Source of the DNA: Primulina eburnea
Taxonomy: Eukaryota; Streptophyta; Magnoliopsida; Lamiales; Gesneriaceae
Direction of reading: 5' to 3'
Assembly (NCBI RefSeq): GCF_022965805.1
Contig: NC_133102.1
Location: 10,027,485 to 10,091,484, forward strand
Length of the DNA: 64,000 nucleotides
Under the pieces are notes generated by a model. The model made no database searches, was not told the DNA's origin, and worked only from the letters and a program-made list of their open reading frames with translations. This document shows positions 11,920 through 24,126 of this stretch, piece after piece (within the stretch, counting starts at the first letter, position 1; each line of letters begins with the position of its first letter). The position numbers and the translations under genes are program-made.

Positions 11920-14463
11920 TGTAAGGTCCAAAATACGACGACGTAATCCAACTGCTTGCAGATCTAGGGAAAATGGAAAATGGCTAATTAAATGGTTTTA
12001 TATGCATGAATTAATTATGATATACATGATTACATGTTTAAAATATACCTTTCTATATGAATGCATAAAATTGTATTTTAAAAGGCTATTCGAGACGCGA
12101 TTGAGTAACAGAGACCGAGACCATATGAGAGAAAATATTTTATTAATGATTATTTTTAATTGTTTAATGTGTGGTGTATTTTAAATTGAATTTTGAAAAT
12201 GGTGTGTTTTGAGGTATTTTTATATGACGAGTCGAATTTGTAAACGGTATTAAATTTTCGATAAAAATATGAACTTTTCGAGAACTCGGTAAATATTTTC
12301 ATAAAACATCCTTAACAAAATATTTTAAATATTAACTAATGGGCTTAATGAGCATATTATACTAGGTTAATGGGCCTAAGCTTGCACCATGTGTTCTAAT
12401 TTTTTGAAAAAGCCAAAAACCCCTCACCATAAACCTCACCCCCCACCCCCCCCCGAAAAAAAATAATGGGACTCCTATAAATACACACCACACGAAAGCT
12501 TTGAAGGAGGAACTCACGATTTTGAAGGAAAAAATTCAACAAGGGTCGCCTCTCCGCCAACGTTCCTCAGATCGCCAAATTTTTTTCGAGCGTTTATCCA
12601 CGCCTTAATCTTCTTTCAAACATCTTTCACACCATATTATGTATTTTAATTATGTTTGCATGAGGAATATGATGCACCAGTTTTATTTTCGTTTTTATTG
12701 CTAAACATGTATAGAAGTAGAGTTTTCCTTTTTTAAAACTCTTCCAAATAATGCACAAAGTGGCTGCCATGATAGGGGTACTTGAAGGGATGATTTTCCG
12801 CATGTATAAGGACCCTTATATGCATAGGTAAGGGTAGACGAAGAGGAAATAAAGCTGAACAAAAATTAAGAGTTGCATGGGTTAGGGTTTCAGTTTTTGC
12901 TTCCTAGGTAAAGGCGGCTGCTACCTGCTGTTATGGCTCGTCCAGGGGTCTCAATAGGGCTGAGCCATGATCCTAGGTAGGTTGCACGATGCTAGGTTCG
13001 AAGGGCTAGGTGATCGCTTGAGCTTGGATCCGTGCATGGCTTGGGGGCTTGCGGTTTTGGAAGCTGCGTATGCAAGTGCAGTAGGGGTGGTTCTAGTAGG
13101 TTGCTAAGGGCTTGGTCATAGTTCTAGGATGGGTAACTAAGGGCTGGACATGGTGGTTAAGGGCTGGAGTCGAGGGACGTGAGGGTAAGCTCAAGCTAGG
13201 GCTTGGTTCGAAGCATTTAGAATCTCCAGCAAGGTCATATGATTGTTTATGGGTCTTGATTGGCTTGAATTGGGTTGTATATGGTATAAATAGGTGTTAT
13301 TAAGCTATGGTTCAAGTTTGGTTAAGTTTCGAGTACAATACGAGTCAAAATCGAGATGTACATCTAAGTTTAAAAATGAATTAGGAAATTAGTCGAGAAG
13401 CTCAAGTTTACATCTAAGAAATATTTATGGGTATATTTTAAGGTCATATGGTAAGTTTGGATGGATTTGGATTATCAGTCTTAAGGCCTAAGGATAAATT
13501 GGGGAAGTTAGAGTTCTAGGAGCAAAACAGTCATTTTACACCTGAAAAATTTTATACGTCCTGTCAGTGCTCTGAATGCTGTAATATATGTTAAAATGTT
13601 TATTTCAAATGTTTATGAGATTTTATGATGAAACGTTAATGCTAAAAGACATATTGTATGCTTGGTTTCAAATAATGATTTATATGTGCATGAATTTTTA
13701 TAAGTGCTTGAAATATGAAATTTTGAAGGAGATGAATTGATTGTGACTAATATGATTATACGATGATATGTAAGGCCAATCCTCAGTTGACAGGTGAGAG
13801 TGTTGCTGATGTCCCCGTCGTCCGGTACCGTTGTAATATATATATGGATCCATCGACCTACAGCTAACACGAAAGTCATAATTGAGGATCTGAATTTAAT
13901 AAAGATGGAAACGTATACGTATATGATGAAAAGGAAAAGGAATATGATTAAAGGAAATATGTTTAAGTTTATGTTAATGAAAAACTATTTTATTAAAAGT
14001 ATTTTCACAGTTGCTTGTGAATGTATATGTATTACGTGCTACCATGGTTAATGTTTGTTGAGTCAATAGAGTCACTAGGTGTAATCGATGCAGGTGGGCA
14101 TGAGATTGATGTTAATGGAGGTTTTCAGGGTTGATCTTGCTGGACTGAAGGTGCACACAACCAAGGATCGTCGCTAGTTTTCCGCAAATAAAATAAGTTT
14201 ATGATTACTTTAAAAATTTATGATTATGCTGTTTTTGAGATAATGTTAGAGTTAAGTTTATTTTTGAAATAATTTAAGTTTAGGTTGGTTGACGTTTCAC
14301 GACTTTATGCTTTGAATTACTTTCTTTTAGATTTTCAAATAACAGTTGGTTGGTTTATTTTTAAATGGTGCAAAATATTCATATTTTAAATTCTTGGTAT
14401 TTCAGCCGAATGAATTGGAAAAAAAATCTAGTACTTTAAAAAAAACGAGTAGTGGACGTTTCA
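11920..14463 (+). mobile_element. Ty3/gypsy long LTR (5' LTR of a truncated element)
   Basis: The LTR begins TGTAAGGTCC at 11920 and ends GGACGTTTCA at 14463. It is immediately followed by a tRNA-Met-type primer binding site TTGGTATCAGAAC. A TATAAATA at 12476-12483 is a plausible LTR promoter. The stretch around 13808-13885 (GCTGATGTCCCC, GGATCCATCGACC, CACGAAAGTCATAATTG) is homologous to the large LTRs at 24127 and 29408 read in reverse, so this is the same broad family (long-LTR chromovirus/Tekay style). No second LTR in plus orientation was found, so it is a truncated element. Confidence 0.75.
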
Positions 14464-14690
14464 GTTGGTATCAGAACAATGTTGCTGCAAAGGGTTGTGC
14501 CACTTCCAATTTCAAAAATCTCAGTTGTCAAGCCTCAAGTCTGTAATTTTAATTGTTTTACATGAGTTTTACGATGATGCACACATGTTTACATGGTTTA
14601 TACGTTTTACATTATACGTTTAAAAGCTTTTTGAGGTTAAATGATATATATGCTTAAAGTTACTTAAAAAGATATTAGTATATGCTGCAT
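14464..14690 (+). other. Leader fragment behind the gypsy LTR
   Basis: This contains the primer binding site and a stretch (AGGGTTGTGCC...GTCAAGCCTCAAGTCTGTAA) that parallels the leader next to the right-hand LTR of the nested element (29300-29407, reverse strand). Beyond about 14690 the similarity stops, marking the truncation. Confidence 0.6.
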
Positions 14691-14779
14691 GATTAGAAAC
14701 TTATATTTAAATGTATGTTGGTTACATTTAGAATTTGGAAAACATTCAGATATAATAATATCAAATATTTTACATAAGG

Positions 14780-16579
14780 GATACATCTCATCGGGTGGGA
14801 ATGTGCCATAAACCAGGCACACTTTATAATATCAAATATTAACAAAATGAATAAAACAGTAAAATATCCTAACATACACCTAACACATTGGTCAAAGCTC
14901 TTGATCATCTTTCATGCATTTAATATCAATATTAACATCAATTAATTAAACAAATTTAATTAATTGATGAATCATGTATCTAATAATTTTATTAGTAACC
15001 ATCACAATTATTAAAGAATTTAATAAATTAAATAATGTATCTAATAATTTTATTAGTAACCATCACAATTATTAAAGAACTTAATAAATTAAATAAACAC
15101 ATTTATTTAATTTCCAATTAATTCAATAATAATTGATTTCTTGTAGAACTCATTTTTACCATAAATAATTAAAATCATATTCTAATTATTTATTTTACTA
15201 GAAAATTATTAATTTCCAAAAATTAATTTTTCAAAAGATAAATTGAACTAATTTTCATAAAATATCAATTTTGTCCATAGTTTTGAAAAATCAAAAAATC
15301 GCACCCTAAGCCCAAGCAATTCAAGCCCATTATTCAGCACAGTACCCGAGACATTCCTAGGCAACCGCCCGCTGCCCAAACGTTTCGGGCAGCCGCAGGA
15401 GTCCTGTGCGCGCAGCGTCCGCACGCTGCGCCGCGCGGTGCGGTGCGGCGCTGCGCACGTCGAGCGCTGGACACGGCGCGCATGGTGCTGCGGGCACAGC
15501 CTTACACACGGTCTACTCGGATCAGTTCCGGGCATATCCGTATTTCTTTTATTTATTTAAAAATCAAAATTTTATGGTGCAACAATTTTTTGAAAAAATT
15601 TCTTGTGTGGTTAGAAGTAAATAATTCATTATGATTTAAAACCATACAATATAGAGAACCTGACTCTGATACTACGATTGGATCTCGGTTTTTTCGTGCC
15701 CAAAATGCAGCGGAAGTTTTAAAATTTTTATTTTATTTTGACAATTAAAATATTTGTTTGAGCACTCGTATGGTTTTAATATTTAAACATACATAGGTTG
15801 TTTAAAACTTTTACCTTTGGTGACAGATTCACAAAGCTCCAATTATTCCGAGATTAGCAAAGATATCTCTTGATGTATTTCTTACGATCTTCCTTCGAGG
15901 CTCCTTTTTTATCAATCCTTCTATCAAGTCTACTAGTGAAAGATTTGTTCTTATTTCAAATAGCACTAGAATATTTGGAATAAGTTTCAACGTTGGAGAG
16001 AAAATTCGAGAGACGGCTCAACCCTTTTTTCTTCAAGAGAGGATGGCCAAAATTTCTTTGAGAAGAGTGGGAGGCCTTTTCGAAAATTTGGAGTCTCTTG
16101 GAGGCTAGGGTTTTAGCTCATATACTGTCTTTTATAATCAAGTCATGACCTAATTTACATAATTAACATTAATGAGCTTGATTAATTAATTAGACTAGTC
16201 CAACTAGTTTAATTAATTAATCAAAGTCCATTAAGAACTTTAATTATTTAGTATGTTGGACTTGTACTCCTACAAACTCATTAAACATGTTTCCCACTAT
16301 ATTTAATTTAATATTTAATAAACTCAACTTTTCAGTTTAATAAATTAAATTCTTAAATTTTATAAATTCAACTCTTTGAATTTATTTTCTCCAAATTTTA
16401 TAAATTCATAAATTCAACTTTTGAATTTACTATCATATAAATTCAACTCCTTGAATTATTTTCTCAAAATTTAATTATTATAAATTCAACTCCTTAAATT
16501 TACTATAGCATATTTTTATATAAATTCAACTACTTGAATTTCTTCTCTCAACGAGAACAAATGATACAGTGATTGTGTG
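14780..16579 (-). mobile_element. Degraded LTR element, left part
   Basis: At 15658-15678 the reverse strand carries a mutated primer binding site (TAGTATCAGAGTCAGG, compare TGGTATCAGAGCCAGG). This implies a minus-strand element with its LTR starting near 15679 (TGGATCTCGG) and its interior to the left. No intact coding region remains. The LTR is interrupted at 16579/18549 by a solo LTR with a GTGTG duplication and continues to the right. Neither outer boundary is certain. Confidence 0.4.
15361..15500. repeat. GC-rich self-complementary island
   Basis: About 140 bp very rich in GC inside AT-rich DNA. It is built from short repeats of GCGC, GCTGCGC and GTGCGG types (for example GCGCAGCGTCCGCACGCTGCG), many of them locally inverted. 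Long open frames rich in Arg and Ala on both strands here are composition artefacts. Confidence 0.7.
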
Positions 16580-18543
16580 TGTAAGGCTCGAGATTAATAG
16601 TCTTCATTGACAAAACACTCGGAAGATATGAGTATGCATGATATAGGGTTTGAGATTTGATTTATTAATCTTTATTGACGTGAGATTCAGAATATATGAG
16701 AATGCATGACATGAAATTAGAGTTTTGAATTTGAGATGGACCGCACCCGCGCCTAGAACAGGAGTGCACCCGCGATCATAAAATTCTGATTTTTGGAAAG
16801 GCAGGCCGAAGCTACACCGCACCCGCGGTAGATGTCCAGTAGGGTGCCTAATTTTGACATTGCGATACCGCACCCGCGGTAAGAACAAGACCGCACCTGC
16901 GGTGTCAAGACCGCACCCGCGGTGCCGATGAGACCGCACCCGCGGTCGATGATTTTAGAAAAACAAAAGAGTTGCCAAGCATGAGCGCACCCGCGGTGCT
17001 GCATGCGAGAAAGCCACCTTTGTTTCTTATGATGACACATGGCATGGTATATATACTTAATGGTGCTGAGTCTTCACTTTTACCATTTCCATCAGCTGAG
17101 AAGCGGGAGAACTAAGGGAGAAGCTTCAATTCCTTAGGTGTTACGCTTGCGAATTGGTAAGATTTATACATCCAAACTTTGATTCAAATAGATATTCTTG
17201 TTCCTTGCTTCAAAGGCTACAAGAGGATGTAAGTATCTTTCAGTTTCAACATGTTTGGAGGATTACATGTTGGGGGAAATTCTGATATGCTTGTAAATGT
17301 GTGTTCTTGAGCTCATTGACATAGCAGAATCGTAAACGGTTTAATTATCAGATATCGTATGCGATTAATATGAGATTCCAGCATGTACTATGTGAGAATT
17401 ATACAGATTTCAGTGTATGTATGGATGTCTTGATGAGATTATGAGTTGATTTGGATTGATTATAAAGTTATTGAGTTATCGGTATCGAAGAAATACACCG
17501 TTATGCTGTCGATTCATACCGAGACTGATTATTGAATTATACAAGACTTGATGGGAGTTGCTTTGAATGATATATTGATAGAAAGCATCATTGCATTGTC
17601 ATTTCAGATTTGATTGAAAGATTTAATCTTCGACTTCAAGATCCCGATCAATTCCTACGACAAGAAAGGTATAATTCATGTGATTATAGGGAAGACACGA
17701 CTCGAATCAGATTTGATTAGAGTTTCCCAACAAAATCACATACTAGATTTATTAATGTTTATATCTTTTGATATGTTACAATTTGTTTATAGATTATGTT
17801 CAAATCTCCTGATATGATAATGATGTGTTTATAGATTTATATTCAAGCATTGAGATAGGAGAGTCGTTGACAGATTTGTCAAAACTAGACGTTCGGTGTA
17901 TCGACGCATAGGAGCAGACTTCCTCCGATTGTATACATTCGATACAGACACGACCGAAGTCTAGGAATAAGACGTACAGTTACCCCAATTGAGAGGGTAG
18001 GTAACAGACAGTGACGTCTTATTCACCCCGGGATCCCTAGAGTAGAGTCAAGACATGAGATGATTTGCATTGCATGCTTATATATGTTGGTTTTATAGAC
18101 TATGGAACCTATGATGTAGATCACATGCATGATATTGTGTTTTATGATTTTATGATGCATATGCATGTATACATGTTTTATACTGGGATTTGTTCTCACC
18201 GGAGTTTCCGGCTGTTGTTATGTCTGTATGTGTGCATAACAACAGGTGCAGCAGGATCTGGGTCACAACAGATGAGTTCGAGTTAGAGTGGTGTCTCCGG
18301 GTGCAGAAGATCACTAGTGGTGTCAGACTAGACTTGTACTACTTGTATTTTATGGATTGTAATAAACATTAGAGATATGTTTGTATTAGAACAAGACATG
18401 TTTGTATGTTTGTATAATAAGTAAAGATTTTATGCTTATTTATATACATTAGAATTAATGTTAAAAAGCGAAAATTTGACCCACATTTTCTCGTAGATCC
18501 ATTTAATCCCAGATAGAGTTGAGTTAGAGTCCGGGTCCCCACA
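16580..18543 (+). mobile_element. Solo LTR (Ty3/gypsy-like), 1964 bp
   Basis: It starts TGTAAGGCTCGAG and ends GGGTCCCCACA, with a perfect 5-bp duplication GTGTG on each side (16575-16579 and 18544-18548). No primer binding site, purine tract or partner LTR is present, so this is a solo LTR left by LTR-LTR recombination. It interrupts a degraded LTR element: the two flanks read continuously when it is removed. A cluster of ACCGC...GCGGT palindromes lies inside. TATATATA near 17048 is a candidate promoter element. Confidence 0.88.
16739..16996. repeat. Cluster of ACCGCACCCGCGGT palindromes
   Basis: Four exact copies of the 14-mer start at 16816, 16867, 16910 and 16933. One single-mismatch copy (CACCTGCGG) starts at 16890, and degenerate copies lie near 16740, 16766 and 16984. 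Each has a 5-bp stem ACCGC/GCGGT around a 4-nt loop. The central copies are spaced 20-23 bp. The cluster lies within the first 420 bp of the solo LTR. Confidence 0.9.
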
Positions 18544-18548
18544 GTGTG

Positions 18549-19600
18549 ACTCTCAATGGTTCAGGGATACAGCTAGTCGTGGGCTCACAACTCTTTGTGA
18601 TTCAATCTTTTATTCGGGCTTACCCTAATTTGCCTCATTCTATGTATCAACAATTGATCATAAGAATGTCAGAAATCATATTTCTGATTAAACCCACCGA
18701 ATCATGATAAGAGCATCTAGTAACATCGCCCCATGATTCCCTAGGTATCACTGATAGTGCCTGCAAGAACCAGTCGATTATGATTAACGTACAGTACGGT
18801 CCTTTCATCTCATATATCTCGATCGAATATGCAACCATTGGTTATCAAGGGTTGCATAAGAATTCAATAACTATGTAACACATATTTGAGAATAAATAGT
18901 TGCATATCATGTACAACTGGAAAACTCCTTCTCCAACGTACATGTCATACTCTGGTTAGATATTTCATGCACTATTATTTTATCAAATCACACAGGATAT
19001 CTACATCTGTAGGTGAGCGGTGAATTTCCGACTACAATGCACTGGCTCCTACATGTGTCGCAACTGCACTCAATCTCGACACTTGATGACTCTCCTGCAG
19101 TCGGTAAACGAGTCAAAGCACAACTCTAGCATATAGAGCCTCAGTGTTGTCCCGGGTCGTAAGTATTAATGATGTACAATCATAACCACGGACTTATCCT
19201 CTCGATGAATGATAACCACTTGGAAAGTCCGAGGGAGTGTTGTTCGGTATTATCATCATATGACTACTCATCTGCATGTTTGGACATCTCTATGCCCTTA
19301 CTAAGGAACGCGGTAAACAACATCACATATGTTAGTCTCGAGCCCAAACGACTTTTTATCCATGTTTTAGCCAATACATCTACACTAACAGATTTTATGG
19401 GCTCTATATAAGATTAACTTAATCAATCCAACTTTTCCTATGACCTGATATGTTAATGAAAATGACAGAAAGTCAACTCCACTTAGTCAAATATACTTAA
19501 ATCAAGAAGTCGGCTTCTCATTTATTTTCTAAGTTCTCGAAATTATTATAAATTAATGTTCGGGAAAAAATATTATCAATTATTGAATTTGGGTGCGTGT
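18549..19600 (-). mobile_element. Degraded LTR element, right part
   Basis: Continuation of the LTR interrupted at 16579. Removing the solo LTR joins TGATTGTGTG directly to ACTCTCAATGG. No open coding region survives, and the far boundary near 19600 is a guess. Confidence 0.35.
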
Positions 19601-19797
19601 AAAACAAGTCATTTATTAAAAATTAGAAGATCAGCCATATAATTATGCACGGAATTATATAATATGTACTAAATTTAATATTGTAGATGCAATTTTTAAA
19701 AGAAAATACACATCCAAAAGATATAATAGACCATACTGGTTCACACCAAGTCGGCCATGTGTAACGAATCTGAAAAATAATTCAAATATATATTCTC

Positions 19798-19799
19798 AA

Positions 19800-19856
<57 letters not shown>
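19798..19856. repeat. (AAT)n microsatellite
   Basis: About 19 AAT units. Confidence 0.97.
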
Positions 19857-20409
19857 CATAATATATTATTAATGACATTTGTAATGTAGGTAAACGCCTT
19901 ATTTAGATAATGACATCAGGAATATGACGTACCTAATGAATGAACCCCCCGTCCTTTTTATTTTAGGTCATTTAATTTTCTTTTAAAATTATTATTTTTG
20001 GTACCGATATTACCTATATTTTATTCATATAAATTATTTTTATATATATAATTTTTTGTACGAAATAATTTTCTAGATTATATTAAAATCAAAAATATTT
20101 CTTAGATAATTTTTAGAATAAATTTAAGTAGGATATTTTTTTAAGTATCCTTTTTTGTTTTTCAAGATAAAGTAATTATAATCTTACATTATTTTTCTAT
20201 TTTCTACTTCTAACTTTAAAAGGAAAAATCGTTTCCCTTTGTAATTATGAATACCTAACAATTTATCTTTTATGAAAAAAATATTAACCATTTCTTTTAA
20301 AAAATTCTTCATTAATATAATATTTCCCAATCATATCTATCAAACAAACAAATTTTGAAATATTTTGTTTGAATCAAAAATTGCTTTTGGCGACAACCAA
20401 TTTCCAAAT

Positions 20410-20658
20410 TGTTGAAAAGAAGAGTTGAAATATTTGAATGTAGAAATTAAGAGTTGTAAATATTGAAAATTAGTGTGTGATGATGTATGTAATGATATAT
20501 TTATTTTTGGATTATTTCCAAAGAATTTCTGTATATAGGTCTCTCAATTTGTTAAAAAAACACAATTGAGTAGAGAGAAAATTTTATAAAGTATGTAGTT
20601 TAATATATTTTGTGAGTTTGAGATTTTTACTTTTTGCCGTAAATTTTTATTTTTAACA
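20410..20658 (+). repeat. 5' LTR of outer copia element
   Basis: 249 bp, TG...CA ends, with the CAAAT duplication upstream. It is followed two bases later by the unusual primer site TTATCAGCACGA. Confidence 0.93.
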
Positions 20659-20660
20659 CA

Positions 20661-20672
20661 TTATCAGCACGA
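20661..20672 (+). promoter_or_regulatory. Primer binding site TTATCAGCACGA
   Basis: Lies just inside the 5' LTR where the minus-strand primer anneals. It is not the initiator-Met 3'-end type (TGGTATCAGAGC) used by the other elements here. Its complement TCGTGCTGATAA resembles the anticodon arm of a tRNA-Ile, which suggests priming from an internal tRNA site. That suggestion is inference. Confidence 0.6.
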
Positions 20673-21527
20673 TACTCGAAGGTTCGGTTCTCCATATTTT
20701 TCCAAGCTCCAAAACACAAGAAAAAGGTAACAATATTCAAAAATAAGAATATTTATTTTACTGTTTAGTTATTTTTATTGTGTATATATTTAATATATAA
20801 TATCATGTTATTATATAAAAGGTGTCTATGACACCTCAGTATAATAACATGATGTGATTATATTTTACACTGCTTATATGATTTTATTGTGTTACTGTTT
20901 ATTTATTGTATATACGTTTGAATAATATCATGTTATTACATAAAAGGATTCTATGACACTTCATTATAATAATGTGATGTGATTATTTCATTGTTTATAT
21001 ATTTTTATTGTGTTATATATAATTATATATATTTGTGTAATATCACATTATTATATAAAATGAATCTCTGACACCTCATTATAATATTGTGATATAGTAT
21101 ACGTAATTATTTAAAAATGATTAACATTATATGCACCATATTATTATCATAAAATGTACATATACATACATTTATTTTTTAAGATTTTGTAATGGTCATA
21201 AACAGTCATAAACAAGCTAGTTTTTACCCTATAAATATGATTTCACAAACACATTCAATCACTCCAAACTTATTCTTCCTCCCTAAAAATTTTATTTATC
21301 AAGATTGTCGAAGAAGAAGAAGAAGATGGTTCTTTCAAAGTTATTTTGTATAATTATTTTGGTTATTATACACACTAGTCTTATATTTATCGGAGAATAT
21401 TCGACGTGTATTTTTTCTTTATTTTTAAAAAAGCTTGTACTAATAATTTATTTGTTATTTTTTATTGTCATTTTAATAGATTTAGAACTTAACTAATAAA
21501 ATACATTGTTATTTTTCTAGTACCACA

Positions 21528-21613
21528 ATGTCAAACTTGACAAAGCTCGAATTTTTTGTGCTCGACATTACGAGAAAAAAATTATATTCCATAGACTCTC
21601 GATGTAGAAATTC
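21528..21613 (+). pseudogene. Outer copia gag, first 29 codons
   Basis: Starts MSNLTKLEF, the usual opening of this copia gag type, and is cut at AATTC by the gypsy insertion. The reading frame continues after the matching AATTC at 34788-34792, so the insertion target was the gag coding sequence. Confidence 0.85.
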
Positions 21614-22334
21614 TGATATGAATCTGGCCGGGCATGGCGTTCAAAGGATTGGACGAAGGTGCAAGGAGGCATCGCGTCAACTCATGAGCAATCAAAAAGG
21701 GCTCGCGGGAGAGAGTGTCTCGCGCACATGCGCGATTTACGACGCGAATATGCACGATACGGGCAGAGAGTTCCGCGCATATGCGCGCCCTATGACGTAA
21801 AATCCGAAGACAAAGACTTCTACGCATATGCGCAGGTATAGGGTGCGCATATGCGCGCGACGCAATTTTAAAAAATTTAGTTTCCTATTTTAGAGTTTTT
21901 ATTATTTTGGCAACTAGATTTTTGATATCCTTTTGATTTGTAAACAATATATACTCGAAAATTTATCATTGTAGACAATTAATCATTGCGTTAATCATAT
22001 TTGTGAGTTTTTCTCTCAGTTTCAAAGCTTAGCTTTGTATATACTTTTGTGTGTTTCTCAAATCAAACTTATCAAAGTTTAATACTTTGTGGCGTTTGTC
22101 GATTGTTGTTCACTCGGATTGTCAAAGACGAGTTCTTTGAATGTTCGCTTGAATTTCAATTGTTTATCTTCGTTAATATTTATTGCTAAGTCTTTCGTAA
22201 ATTAGAGGTGAATATTACACAATTACTTGTTTCAAAAGGATCGGGACAACACAACCGTTTCTTTGTTTCATTGAATAGAGGGCGTGACTCTGTTTTTCAG
22301 TGTATTTGCTTTTCGTGATTGAAGGATCACATCA
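21614..22334 (+). repeat. 5' LTR of nested gypsy element
   Basis: 721 bp with TG...CA ends. It carries a GCGCATATGCGC palindrome cluster at 21721-21857. Confidence 0.92.
21721..21857. repeat. GCGCATATGCGC palindrome cluster (5' LTR)
   Basis: Five palindromes are present: CGCGCACATGCGCG (21721), a degenerate GCGAATATGCAC, a perfect CGCGCATATGCGCG (21774-21787), CGCATATGCGC (about 21823) and GCGCATATGCGC (21845-21856). Spacers of 9-35 bp separate them. The order of two spacers differs from the partner LTR. Confidence 0.9.
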
Positions 22335-23038
22335 TTTGGTATCAAAGCTTTAGGTTCCCTTTGATTCAAGTAATTTTATCCCTTTTATTATCAAATCTGT
22401 GTTTATCCTTCGTTTGTTATCAATTCTGTTTTATCTTGTCGTTATTTGTCTTTCGTGAATCTTTGATTCTCGAAATCTTTTGATTTTTTTTCTTTTTTTT
22501 CGAGTGCACAAAGATCCTTGTGCAATTAAAAAAAAAAGAATACAAAAATTTCGAAATTCTGTCATAAATTGGTTTTGGTATTTTGTTATATTCTTTTGTG
22601 GGAGTCATATTCAAGTGTCTCTCACAATTAAAAAAATATAATTATTGTGCTATTATTCAGCATTGTATCTTGTTCTTTTTGTGTGTCATATTCAAGCGAC
22701 TCTCACAATCAAAAAAAATATTTCAAATTTCTTGTTTTACGCAGTCCGTGTAAGTCAGTTTGCAAGTGTCGTTAAGTTTGAACTTGTGAGTTCAATGCAC
22801 ACAAGCTACAAAGCCTGAAAGTGTACCCTACGAGAGAACTCTCCAAATCAAGTGAAATATTTGAGTGTGAGAGTTTATTTCTTGGAGTGACGTGTGAGGT
22901 ATTTGTAGTGAGGACGGAAAAAAAGATTGACAAAAAAAAGAAGAGAGTCGAGTGAATATTCATTGGAGTGACCAGTGAGGATTCGTGGTGAGGAAACTTT
23001 ATTCTTTATTGTTTTATACTAACCTTTTCTTGCAGGTA

Positions 23039-24126
23039 TAATGATTGACGATCGTCAATTTCAATTAATGTTAGGAAGGTTGGATATAATATAGGAGAAC
23101 AAGTTTAAGTCTCTACGTGAGAGGTATAGGAGGTGTGAAGAAGAGGAGGTGTATGATAGACAAGGTGAGGAGAATAGAGGAGTGGGCAGAAGAGGTGAAC
23201 GTGATGTGCATAGGGCGTCATTGACATCCACGTGGAGGTCGAGCGTGGGAGAGTAAATCAGTGCTGGGCCAAAGAAGGAGTCGAGACGTGAAGCTAGCAA
23301 ATATGAATATCAAGGTACATTTAAAAAGTCAAATTCTAGTACTAGTGATATTATATGTTGTTGGTGTTTACCAGTTGGTCATAATATTAACCAATGTCCA
23401 AGTTACGGTGTGACATTAGTAGGGTCATCTATTGAGCTTGAATTTCAAATTGAGGTTGAGGTTGTAATTGAACCTAAATCTGAAGTTGAGGGTGTGGTTG
23501 AGCCTGAACTTGGAATGGATGTTGTAGTGGAACCTGAATTTGAGTTTGTGGTTAATAGAGTTGATGATGATGGTATTCCGCTACTTGGTGAGTTGAATGA
23601 TGTTGAATGATATACAATGGAGAATGAATCAATAGGTGGGGATGAAATGCTTAATTTGTCTATTTTGGAGAAAGAGAGTAGGCAAGGAGAAGTTATCGTA
23701 CGTAAATTTCTTGATGAACTAAATGTTTCATTGGTTCAATTGAATCCAAATGTCCTTGAGGATAAATTGAAATTTATTCATGAATGGAGTGAAAAGAAAT
23801 GTGAAATGGCCGAAAGAAAGAGTGAACAAAAGAGTGAGATGGCCATAGAAAAAAAAGAGAGAAAAGATGAAAAAGAAAAAGAGGCCAAAGAAAAAGAAAA
23901 GAAAAATGAATTAAAAGCCCAAAAGAATGAAAAGAGTGAGTTTGAGAGTTATTTACTTTTGTATAAACCTCTTAAAGCACCTTTGTACAAAGAGGTTTAT
24001 TATTACTGTGATGATATAGCCGGTTCAATCCCGAGCATTGTTACTTCTTCTTTGCAGGATTATGGTAATGCCATGATGAGGAGGAGAGCAAGTGTTGATG
24101 GTATAAAAATGCAATGGGATGATCCG
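23039..24126 (+). pseudogene. Nested gypsy gag/protease-linker remnant
   Basis: Opens MIDDRQFQLMLGRLD, with stops shortly after. A CX2CX4HX4C zinc knuckle (CCWCLPVGHNINQC) lies at 23356-23397. It is followed by an acidic repetitive stretch with EPE-type units, then a long Lys/Glu-rich charged helix (about 23790-23940). A segment reading LYKEVYYY...SIPSIVTSSLQDY corresponds to the linker before reverse transcriptase in this gypsy group. The central gag domain is missing. The open frame stops exactly where the 7.9-kb element begins: its LTR supplies the TGA. Confidence 0.75.

Noticed and set aside
15248..15634. Arg/Ala-rich open frames on both strands
   Set aside because: Artefact of the GC-rich repeat island. 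No known domain.
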